Source: Azolla caroliniana (taxonomy: Eukaryota > Polypodiophyta). From it: 64,000 nucleotides of DNA. A model generated the notes under the pieces. It ran no database searches, was not told the DNA's origin, and worked only from the letters and a program-made list of their open reading frames with translations. Numbering within the stretch: the first letter of the stretch is position 1; each line of letters begins with the position of its first letter. A program made the translations under genes and the position numbers. Shown piece by piece: positions 9,485 to 18,901 of this stretch. The stretch spans positions 3,720,001 to 3,784,000 of the forward strand of contig JBHGNT010000014.1 of the NCBI GenBank assembly GCA_043228905.1, given 5' to 3'.

Positions 9485-9707
9485 GTGTGTACATGTGTAA
9501 GGTCAAGTATTCTTGATGATATAGGCATAACCCTAAGGACCAATTCTAAATCTAATTTCAATGGGTTAAGGGTAGGATCGTTGGGAAACCAATTACCCTA
9601 GGGACTGGGGAAAAATAGTAAGGACCTATCATATGTGGTGGTATGGGAGCCTTAGGTGTTTGACTATATAAAGGGCCATAGCTACCCCTTTCATTAGGGT
9701 ACCTTGA
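9485..9707 (+). repeat. 267-bp tandem repeat, first copy (split by E1)
   Basis: It matches units at 41.0-41.5 kb. Each unit holds a TATA motif (CTATATAAAGGG), the string GGGTACCTTGA and the string GTGTGTACATGTGTA. This copy is cut by E1 after CTTGA (9703-9707) and resumes at 40496. Confidence 0.85.
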
Positions 9708-10270
9708 TGTTAAGGATCTATGTATCAATGGAGTAAGCTCCTCGATATCGTGGCGGGATTCGGACCGCCTTATACCCTCTTGATGGCGAATCGGGTGGAG
9801 ATGGTTGTCGGATACCTCCGAGCCTCACACTCACTCAACGATTAGCAAATGATTGAGCACAATATCTCTCTCACTCTCTCAAGCCCTCTGTCATAGACAT
9901 TAATAGATATAGACAATAAGAAGGAAGAGTATGTCTATTATTAACCCTCTTTGCTAAGAGGTCTAGCACCAACAAGGAGAGAGATTAGTGTTCTCTAACT
10001 AAACACTTCACTAATCTCTCTTAAGCTCAAAGGTTACAAGAAGGAGGAGAGGAAGCTCTAGCTTTAATCAATAAGAGATCTTTACAAATGGGAGAACCCC
10101 CACAAACCCACTGCTATGTGGTTTATATAGCTTTCATGTTTAGGGTATGGGCCTTTCACACTTGACCGTCTCTTTGCTTTCCTTTCCTCTTGCCGTTTCC
10201 TCTTCGTACTACGTCCTTGTTGATGCGTTCTTATTCGTGATTGGTTGTGTTGTTATTCCAACGCTTAACA
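9708..10270 (-). repeat. 3' LTR of E1 (563 bp)
   Basis: Pairs with 39928-40495 over its whole length with scattered substitutions and small indels. Both copies start TGTTAAGGATC on the plus strand and end GCTTAACA. The divergence looks greater than between the LTRs of copia A, so E1 is older. Confidence 0.92.
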
Positions 10271-11369
10271 TCCCCCCCAACCTAATGAGTGCACACTCCC
10301 GGGTGGGTGTTGGCATTTGGTTTGGTTGAGCGACTCCGCACCTTCGGGTTCATCGATGTCCCATGCAGGGGTGTTTCGATCGCGAGTGGGGAGTCGGTTT
10401 CGTTTCGGAACCCAGAAGCTAGTGGTGCCATTGTGCCAACCTTGTGCGGTTGTGAGTATTTTTCTGACTTGCCACACCGCACATTCTCCGCAGTGTGGGC
10501 CATCAGCGAAAACTGCGTGGACGTTCACCCATTCCCGTGGTTTCGGTGTCTGTGTTCTAATGTTAGTGTCGCGCTGGCCATGGACGGCCCGTGGGTGTTG
10601 GTGTGTTGCCTGTTTGGGTAACTCCACGCTTTGAGGATCAGCGAGGTCAGCGGGATGTGATTCGAGTGTTGTTGTGACGAGGTCCTCGGACTTCAGTTCA
10701 TCTCCTGTTTGGAAAGAGACGATGTGTTTGCTGGGTAATAGGAGACATTCACTTATGCGACACCAATCTAAACCGAGGAGGCATTGTGTGTACATCACTC
10801 CGGGTGGGAGTACCCAAACTTGGATTGAGTGCGCGTTGTATTCTGTCTTGATACTACACCCGAAAGTTCCCAGGCAGCATGACGTGGACCCATCGAAGCC
10901 ACGAAAGTTGTCGTTGCACACTTTGAGGTCTGGGCAACCTAGACGTCTCCATGTTTCGAAGGAGAAAAGGGTTAGCGATGCTCCGGTGTCGATTACCGCC
11001 GTCAAAGGCATGTCGTCGACGCAGCATCGTAGTTGTATTGTTCCGTCATTAGAGTTGGCCGCCTGAGCGATGGTTACCGGATGGGCATGTCCCTGTCGCT
11101 TCAATTTCGCTTGCGTATTGCGCAAGTCAGTTTCGAGCCGGGCCATTCGTCCTTCCGAGGCTTTAAGTTTGGCCTCTACCTCTCGTTGTCGAGCCGTGAG
11201 TAGAGCCTCAAGTGTGAGGGGTCCATAGTAACATTTGAGGTTGCTCCCATTAATGAACCTGGGGATGTCAAAACCTTTGAGCATGCGTAGGCGACATGCT
11301 CCTGCCATGGTAATCTCCGAAACCACATACGGGCCTTCACCCCATAACTTAAGCTTCTTCTTGTATCGA
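10265..11369 (-). CDS. E1 integrase C-terminus plus second retropepsin-like domain
   Basis: An uninterrupted minus-strand frame after the integrase. It begins with the integrase C-terminal module (WGEGPYVVSEI, then RLRMLKGFDIP). A coiled-coil segment of about 45 residues follows (EALLTARQREVEAKLKA and on). Then comes a retropepsin-like domain with the catalytic AVIDTGASLTLFS (DTGAS codons about 10976-10990) and, some 70 residues on, the hydrophobic-Gly partner motif CLLGLDW. A Pro/Gln/Arg-rich tail ends at a TAA (10265-10267) supplied by the first bases of the LTR, TGTTAA. E1 already has a conventional protease near 27.1 kb. A second protease after integrase is unusual for gypsy elements. Whether it is active is unknown. 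The fold assignment rests on the two motifs and their spacing. Confidence 0.75.
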
Positions 11370-12258
11370 CGTCGCCTTCAGCGAGGTCTTTGTTCTTGAC
11401 TTTATTGTCGTGCCACACCTTTCTATTGGCTTTCTCTGCCAAGAGTGCCTGGAATGCGAGAAGGTGGGTTTCTGTCAGTCGTTCTAGGTTCTCTAGGCGT
11501 GACGGGAGGGGGTCCCCGTCCCATCGTTCTTGTACGGCGATCCTGAGGCTGGGGACAAGGAACTCGATGGGTAATACTGCTTCTTGCCCGTACACTAGTT
11601 TGAATGGTGTGTGGCGAGTTGCGACTTTGTAGGAAGTACGGAAAGCCCATAATGCTGGTTGGAGTTTGGTGCTCCAATCAGATCGTGAGGCGGCGACTAT
11701 CTTTGTGAGCACTGCACATAGCTCCTTATTCGTGCTTTCCGCTTGTCCGTTGCATCGACGGTAATAAGGAGAACTTTTGCGGTGTGTCACCATAAATTCG
11801 GCTAGTAAATATGCTATCACCTCGTTCAGGAAATGCGAACATTGGTCACTAATGATTTTGAGCGGACATCCAAACCATACTATGACATTTTCATATAGGA
11901 ATTTGGCAGTACTACGCGCGTCGGCGTTAACACAAGCTTTAGCTTTGACCCACTTGGTGGCATAGTCAGTGGCGGTTATTATGTATCGGTTGAGGTTGGA
12001 AGCTGGGCTAATTGGGCCGATAAAGTCGATACCCCATTTCTCGAATGGTTGCCATGCCACCACCGAGTTTAACATATTAAAATCCTCTTTTAGCGGGTGT
12101 TTGAAACGTTGGCACTCGTCACAGCGGCGTACGTACGCGTATCCGTCTTTTGAAAAGTGTTAGCCACCATAGGCTGGACTGGAGGATCTTGCGCGCAGTG
12201 GTCTCGTGATTGAAATGACCACTTCCACTCCCGCAATGAGCTTGTTCAAGGGTGGTGA
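11370..12258 (-). pseudogene. E1 integrase (frameshifted)
   Basis: A gypsy integrase: an H2C2 zinc domain (HCGSGSGHFNHETTARKI, then CDECQRFKHP) followed by the core with D (WGIDFIGP), D (ISDQCSHF, where the usual Gly after Asp-Gln is Cys) and E (GQAESTNKE). Frameshifts occur near 12,150 in the zinc domain and near 11,370 before the C-terminal module. The zinc domain is cut at 12258 by copia complex B, and its upstream part lies at 24571 onward. Confidence 0.85.
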
Positions 12259-12900
12259 TGTTGGGAGACAGGTCCCTCCGGATGGGAAGGGAGAAGAACA
12301 GTGCTGATGAGCAAACTCGGCCGAGGCCGAAACCGGATGAGGAGTACCCGGCTACGGAGAGCCGGATGGTGCAGACCCGGTGAGAACCGGATGACGAGTA
12401 CCCGGCAAGTGCCGGATGATGCAGGCCCGGTGAGGAGTGCTCACCGGATGAAGAGACATATTCGTAAATATGTTTCTAAGAGTCCGTCATGGCTATATTT
12501 GTAAATAGCCAAAAAGTCATATTAGTATAAATATAACTTAGGGCAAACTTATTGTAAGAAGATAGTTGTTGTCATTCTGGTTGGCGCAAGTGCAGAGCGC
12601 GTAACTGTGTACAGAGAGAGAGAGAGAGGAAGAAGTCGTTGCCTCTGTTGTAACCGCCGCCTGTGGCAAAGATAGAAAGCTCGATGTTGTTGCCTCGGTG
12701 CTTTACTGTTGTACACTGTAACATAGTGATAGTTTGCAACCTGTGGGCTGCCGTGGTTTTTCCCTAGTTTGGGTTTTCCACGTAAACATCTTGTGTACTC
12801 TTCTCTTCACTATGTCGTGCATTCATTCCTATTTTTTGTGTATGATTCTAAGCTCGGTTGTCGCCGAGCGTTGCGCATAGGGGACGTATAGTTCCTGTCA
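12259..12900 (+). repeat. 5' LTR of copia B (642 bp)
   Basis: Starts TGTTGGGAGACAGG and ends GTTCCTGTCA. It has CCGG-rich repeats (about 12330-12440), the conserved dyads around the TATA box (about 12450-12537, with the last right arm mutated to ATATAAC), and a GA run near 12615. Primer binding site TGGTATCCGAGC at 12903-12914, one mismatch from that of copia A. Confidence 0.9.
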
Positions 12901-12929
12901 ACTGGTATCCGAGCGAAACGACACATAAA

Positions 12930-13680
12930 ATGGACGATTCGTTGGGAGGCATGTTCAAACTCACCGGCTCCAACTATTCGGTATGGAAGTCGAAGATGAG
13001 GGACATGCTCGTGGTTAAAGATCTTTGGTTGCCGGTTCAGTCTGGGGACAAGAGACCGGACAAAATCGACGCCACGATATGGGAGGTGATGCACATGAAG
13101 ACAACGGCTTACATACGGTGCTTCATCGACATGAGCCTATACAACAACTTCAATGAAGAGAGCAAGGCTAATGAGCTCTAGGAGAAGATCGGCATTATGT
13201 TTCAGAACAAAAATGTTGTTAACCAGGTTTCGGTATTCCGGAAACTAGTAAGACTCCGGTACCAAGATGGCTCCAGCATGGCGGAGCACATGAATGCCTT
13301 CCAGGGGCTGATACACTAGGCTACATCATTGGAAGTACCTCTCGCTCGGTTCCCTCCCGGATAGCTGGGAGACGTTGGTTGTCACTTTGGGCAACGTCGG
13401 GCCGGAAGGGAAACGGTTATCCCTAGCAAGAGTGAAGTCGAGCTTGCTAGATGAGGAGGCGCGTCGGAAAGATAAGGATATGAGCTCCGACTCCAAAGCG
13501 CTCCTTACCGAATCGGAACGCGGAAAACATAGAAACCGTAGTCCCTAGAACCAGGAGAAGTCAGGGACGCAGTCAAAGTCAAGGGAAAGGCCTACTTGCT
13601 TCTATTGCGGCAAGCCGGGACACTTCCAAAAGAACTGTCGGCCTTTCCGAAAAGACAAGGAAACCGACGGTACCGATCCT
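12930..13680 (+). pseudogene. Copia B gag (degenerate)
   Basis: An ATG at 12930 starts MDDSLGGMFKLTGSNYSVW, a copia gag N-terminus, which stops at TAG 13179-13181 after 83 codons. Homology continues in pieces: the arm RFRYQDGSSMAEHM, the SLLDEEARRKDKD block, and a CCHC knuckle CFYCGKPGHFQKNC (about 13600-13640). It is interrupted at about 13677 by insertion F. Confidence 0.8.
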
Positions 13681-13744
13681 TATGTAGTGATGGGAGAAAA
13701 AAAGCATGTAGCTATGCTTAGTCTCTCCCATCACTACATAAGGA
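13677..13744. repeat. Perfect 21-bp inverted repeat (hairpin)
   Basis: Arms 13677-13697 and 13724-13744 are exact reverse complements. The 26-base loop contains a further AAGCAT/ATGCTT stem. It marks the left junction of fragment F. Confidence 0.9.
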
Positions 13745-14202
13745 TGGGGAGCACAATGTAATAGGTGTGTGAAAAATATTTGGGAAATTGGATATATTTC
13801 CTAAAACACCAACAATCAATAAAATATACTCGTGGGATTCACGAAGTTTAAGATAATCTATCTCTTTCAATCTAAATTCATATTCTTACATAAATATTGA
13901 TTAATGTAATACTTGTGGGATTCACAAGGTTTGATCTCTTTTCTCAATCTACTCTAATCTATTCTAAATTATTTCAATTTATTACTACGATTTAGATAAA
14001 CTAAAACAATTATACTTGTGGGATTCACAAGTTTCTATATCTCTTTCTTATAATCTATTCATATTCATAACTAGATTAGCCTCAAATTCTTCCTCCTCCT
14101 AGTCCAAAACCCCGGTGGTTCCCACCCGACTCACGCAAACGATCCGGAGCCGAAAGGCACGACACAGTTGGTGAACCCGACGTGAAGGTGGGTGGCAAGG
14201 AG

Positions 14203-14895
14203 ATGGAGAATCAACAAGAGGCAATGAGCATAACGATGATGATGATGTTCGAGCGGATGCTACAAGAACAACGAGCGATGTCGGAGATCACGGGGGCAGT
14301 AAAGCGGCTCGTACAACGAAACGGACAATTCAACGGAAACGATGTGTCACGCTATCTACGTGACTACAAGGCGGAGATGATACGATGTGGGATACCAGAA
14401 GGATTGCAAGTGACATCCTTCAATCGGGTGGCCACGGATGAGCTACAAGAGAGAATCCACAAGATACGGCAACAAAACTCGACATGGGGGTCATTCGAAG
14501 AAGCTTTACGAGAGGCATATGATTACAAGAGATCAAAGGGACAAGATCGGCGAAAATTCGACGAATGGGTGGCCTCGGAGAAGACCCACCGAAGTGCAAC
14601 ACAAGCATTCCTAGAGTTCGAGCATCGTCTTGCTCAACTCTCGGAGCGGGAACAACGGTTGGTGGGGGAGGATAAAGTCCTAATGTTCGTAAAATCGATC
14701 GATCGAAAAGAAAGGATGGACATCGGGATCGAACTCGAAGACGATGACGGTACGAATGGTCTTACCGAAAATTGGGCCGAAGTCCAAAGGGTATGCCGGA
14801 GACATGATGAGAGGAAGATGAGAATCTTGTCAACGACATGGCCGATGAAGGATGGTCGATTGAAGACAAACGATCCGGAGCCGAAAGGCACGACA
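14203..14895 (+). pseudogene. Gypsy-like gag fragment in F
   Basis: An open frame from ATG 14203 reads MENQQEAMSITMMMMFERML, then a polypeptide rich in charged residues with a FEEALREAYDYKRSKGQ segment, typical in composition of gypsy gag N-terminal domains. It has no zinc knuckle and is cut at the 29-bp repeat. Downstream the frame runs into copia B in the wrong phase. The exact family is not recognised. Confidence 0.55.
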
Positions 14896-17800
14896 ACGGT
14901 AAAGACCGGAGGGGGCCGGACCGGAAGGGAACGACGGCAATCGCGGCAAGTGAAGAAGAGTTGATGCTCATCACCAAGGAGAGTTTGATAAACCTTGCCG
15001 GCAACGAGATGACCTGGGTGGTAGACTCCGGAGTGTCGTTCCACCTTACCCCGGACCGGAAATGCTTCTCATCCTACTCAGCCGGTGATCACGCCTGTGT
15101 CCGGATGGGGAATGAAGGTACATGCTGAATTGTCGGCATAGGAGACGTGTGGCTAACAACACTAACCGGATGCAAGTTGTTGCTGAAGGATGTCTGACAC
15201 GTTCCGGAGGTTCGTCTGAACATGATATCAGCCGGTCGGCTAGATGATGAAGGCTACACGGGTAGCATCCGGAACGGTGTCATGAAGTTCAGCAAAGGGA
15301 GCCTGATTGTGGTTTGGGCCTGGAAGGTCAACACATTGTACCTGATGAAGGCCCAGTTATGTCCGGAGGAAGTGAACGTGGCATCCGACACTGCCGGTGA
15401 GCTGTGGCACAAAAGGCTATGTCACATGAGCGAGAAGGGGATGAAGAGGCTTGCAGAAGACAACCTCATTCCAGTGAAGAACGTGCACTTGGATAAGTGC
15501 ACTGATTGTCTGGCCGGTAAGCAAAACCAGACCTCCTTCCGACCAAGGCCACCGATGAGACGTAATGCACCACTGGAGTTGGTGCATACTGATGTGTGTC
15601 AAGTGGACACGAAGTCACATGCAGGATCGCAGTACTTCGTGACGTTCATAGATGACCACAGCCAAAAGCTGTGGGCCACACCGTTGAAGACGAAGGATCA
15701 GGTGCTATCCGTCTTCAAAGAGCTCCACGCAAGAGTGGAAAGAGAAACCGGCTAGAAGCTGAAGGCGGTTCAAGCAGACAACGGAGGTGAATACCGGGGG
15801 CAGTTCGAGGAGTATTGTCGCTCGAAGGGAATCCGGCTCGAATTCACCGTGCCGAAGACGCCGGAACTAAACGGGCTCGCTGAGAGGATGAACCAGACCA
15901 TAATGGAGAGGGTCCGGAGTATGTTGGCGCATGCAAAACTACCCAAGAAGTTTTGGACTGAGGCACTGTCGACGGCGACATATGTGATAAACAGATCACC
16001 CTCAGTACCCTTGGACGGAGACACGCCACAGAGAGTCTGGACCGGTAAGGAAGTGTCCTACCGGCATCTGAAAGTATTCGGGTGTCTTGCGTATGTGCAT
16101 GTAGCTAAGGACTAGAGAGGAAAACTAGATCCGAAGACCCGGCCATGCATATTCCTCGGTTACGGCGACGATGAGTTCAGCTACAGAATGTGGGACCTGG
16201 TCGACAAGAAGGTATTTCGGAGTCGAGATATTATCTTCATGGAGGACAAGACGCTCGCCGACTGGGAGTCGGAGAAGAAGATAATGAACTCCGAGTCGAC
16301 CGGTAAGGATCGATTCTACGATGAGCAGACCCAACCGGCAAGAGACCGGTTAGCACTCGAGGGACCAGCCGGTTACGGTGAGGATACCGAACAGGCTGAA
16401 GAAGAAGTAGAGGAAGCTGAAACCGGAATCGGCCAAGACCCCGAATCGGATTCGGATGAAGAGCAAATGGAGGATCCGGTTACCGAAGCCCGAAGACGGA
16501 GATATCCACTCAGAGAGAGAAGGGCCCCCCGGAGATTTCCGGATGCAGAGCATGTTCTGCTGACCGATGAGGGGGAGCCGGAAAGCTTCGAAGAAGCGAA
16601 GGATGACACCCACAGCCGCAAATGGTTAAGTGCCATGCAAGATGAGATGGATTCCCTGCATGAGAACCATACGTACGAATTGGTGGAGTTGCCGAAAGGA
16701 AAGCGGGCACTCCGAAACAAGTGGGTGTACAAGTTGAAACCGGGAGATGTCAGCAACCCCCTGAGATACAAAGCCAGGATCATGGTGAAGGGGTTCCAGC
16801 AGAAGAAGGGCATGGACTTCGACGAGATATTTGCCCCGGTAGTAAAGATGACCTCCATCCGGACGGTGTTGAGTATAGCGGCAAGCATGGACCTCGAGGT
16901 AGAGGACGTGAAGACGGCATTCCTTCACGGTGACCTCGAAGAGGAGATCTACATGCGGTAACTAGAAGGATTCATGGAGAAAGGGAAGGAGCACTTGGTT
17001 TGACGGTTGAAGAAGAGCATGTACGGACTGAAGCAGGCTCCCCTCCCCAACAATGGTACCGGAAGTTCGACTCCATCATGACCGATCAAGGGTACCACCA
17101 GACGTAGGCCGATCACTGTGTGTTTGTGAAGAAGTTCGAAGGAGGCGACTTCCTTATACTCTTTCTGTACGTGGACGACATGTTGATCGTCGGACGGGAC
17201 TAAGCCAGAATCCGGATGCTAAAGAAGGCTCTCAACCGGACCTTCTCAATGAAAGACTTGGGTCCGGCAAGAGAGATGTTGGGGATGCATATCATCCGGA
17301 ACCGGCCAATGAAGCAACTGTGGCTGTCACAGGAGAAATACGTGACAAAGGTGCTTCAGCGGTTCAACATGTCAAATGCGAAACCGGTTGGATCGACACT
17401 TCCGGCAAACTGCAGGCTATTCAGTAAGCAAAGCCCGAAGACGAAAGCAGAGGAGGCATATATGATGAAGTTTCCATATGCCTCTGCCGTCGGGAGCTTA
17501 ATGTACGCAATGGTTTGTACCCAACTGGATATAGGATACACAATCGGAGTGGTGAGCCGGTTTATGAGCAATCCCGGCAAGGAGCATTGGAACGCGGTCA
17601 AATGGATACTCCGGTATTTGAAGGGCACTTCAAATATGTGTCTCCGATTCGGCTCCGGAAAACCTCAACTTGACGGTTTCACCGATTCGGACATGTTGGC
17701 TGATGTGGATACCAGCCGGTCTACATCCGGGTATGTAATGACATATGCAGGGGGAGCTGTTTCGTGGCAGTCGAGGCTGCAGAAGACGTTTGCGTTGTCA

Positions 17801-18145
17801 ACCACGGAGGCGGAGTACATGGCGGTTGTGGAAGCCGGCAAGGAAATATTATGGATGAAGGACTTCATCGAAGAGCTCGGTATCCGGCAAGATGAATACG
17901 GGCTCTATTGCGACAGTCAAAGTGCCATCCACCTTGCTAAGAATGCGGCCTACCATTCCCGGACGAAGCATATCCAGCGAAGGTATTACTGGATCCGGGA
18001 AAGAGTAGATGACTAGGAGTTCGCGTTGACGAAGATCCACACGGCCGAGAACGAATCAGATATGCTGACCAAAGTGTTGATACCCGACAAGCTGGACGCA
18101 TGCCGGAAGCGGATCGGACTAGTAAGACACCCCATGCTGGAGTGA
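14896..18145 (+). pseudogene. Copia B protease-integrase-RT-RNase H (degenerate)
   Basis: Collinear with copia A from the protease onward, but the protease motif reads DSGVS instead of DSGAS. Stops occur near 15126, 15755, 16113, 16961, 17003, 17106, 17201 and 18016, plus indels near 16905 (six bases lost, the Gln-Met pair before DVKTAFLH) and 17045. The reverse transcriptase motif YVDDMLIVG and RNase H STTEAEYMA are still readable. It ends at TGA 18143-18145, followed by a polypurine tract. Confidence 0.88.
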
Positions 18146-18155
18146 AGGGGGAGTT

Positions 18156-18253
18156 TGTTGGGAGACAGGTCCCTCCGAATGGGAAGGGAGAAGAACATTG
18201 AGTAGAAGATCGAGAGTTCGCGCTGACGAAGATCCACACGGCCGAGAACGGGT
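18156..18253 (+). repeat. Recombination junction: 42 bp of B LTR fused to second B pol tail
   Basis: 18156-18197 matches the first 42 bp of the B LTR. At 18198 the sequence jumps to the C-terminal part of a B pol gene (readable as EFALTKIHTAENG), which continues at 23681 after copia C. This leaves a tandem B-B' array with most of one LTR and most of one internal region deleted. Confidence 0.8.
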
Positions 18254-18891
18254 TGTTGCAAAACAGCGCTCGGCCACAACCGAGGAATAGGATCAACTCA
18301 CAGAAAACAGGAAATACAGAATTCACGAAGACAATAGAGAGAAGAGTGCTCAGGATGTTTACGTGGAAAACCCTAAATGGGAAAAAACCACGGGAGTCCT
18401 CAAACTCCAACTATCACTATGATCAGAGATGTACAATGGTGGAGCTACAAGGCAACAACCTTGAGCTCACTGTCTTCGCCACAGGCGGTGGTAATACACA
18501 GAGGCAACGACCTCTTCGTCTCTCTCTCTCTCTCTCGGCTGCTCTCTTCACTCTCTTGCACACATAAGAGTAGCGATACACAGAAAAATGAGCAACAACA
18601 ACATTGAGTTGTTTGCCCTAAGTCATATTTATACACATATGACTTTCGGGCTATTTACAATTATAGCCTCAAGGGCCCTTGGCAAACATATTCACAAATA
18701 TGTCCCCGCATCCGGATCTCTCTCCGGGTACATTCGTCATCCGGCTCCGTAGCCGGGGTCATCATCATCCGGCTCCGTAGCCGGGGTCTTCATCATCCGG
18801 CTCCGTAGCCGAGGTCTTCATCATCCGGCTCCATAGCCGGGGTCTTCATCATCATCCGACCATCCCATCCGGAGGGACCGTAATCCCAACA
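18254..18891 (-). repeat. 3' LTR of copia C (638 bp, four minisatellite units)
   Basis: Contains four ~28-bp units of the CCGGCTCCGTAGCCGGGG type at about 18738-18855. The other LTR has six such units, which accounts for the 56-bp length difference. Confidence 0.92.
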
Positions 18892-18901
18892 AACTCCACC
18901 T

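Larger units (their letters stand above)
13677..14895 (+). mobile_element. Gypsy-type fragment F inserted in copia B
   Basis: About 1.2 kb of non-copia sequence splits B between the zinc knuckle and the protease. It looks like one LTR (about 13683-14164, TGTAGTG to CACGACA), a primer-binding-like TGGTGAACCCGACG (14169-14182) and the start of a gag frame. A 29-bp direct repeat (14136-14164 and 14867-14895) closes the fragment, so the 3' LTR may survive only as its last 29 bp. No clean target duplication was found. Three copies of a TGTGGGATTCAC-type motif recur near 13832, 13915 and 14015. Confidence 0.65.

Noticed and set aside
13677-13744. Rho-independent terminator or attachment site
   Set aside because: The genome is plant nuclear. 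The hairpin sits at a retroelement junction.
18716-18870. Regularly spaced ~28-bp repeats resembling a CRISPR array
   Set aside because: The repeats are contiguous without unique spacers, lie in an LTR, and vary in number between the two LTRs of the same element: a minisatellite.
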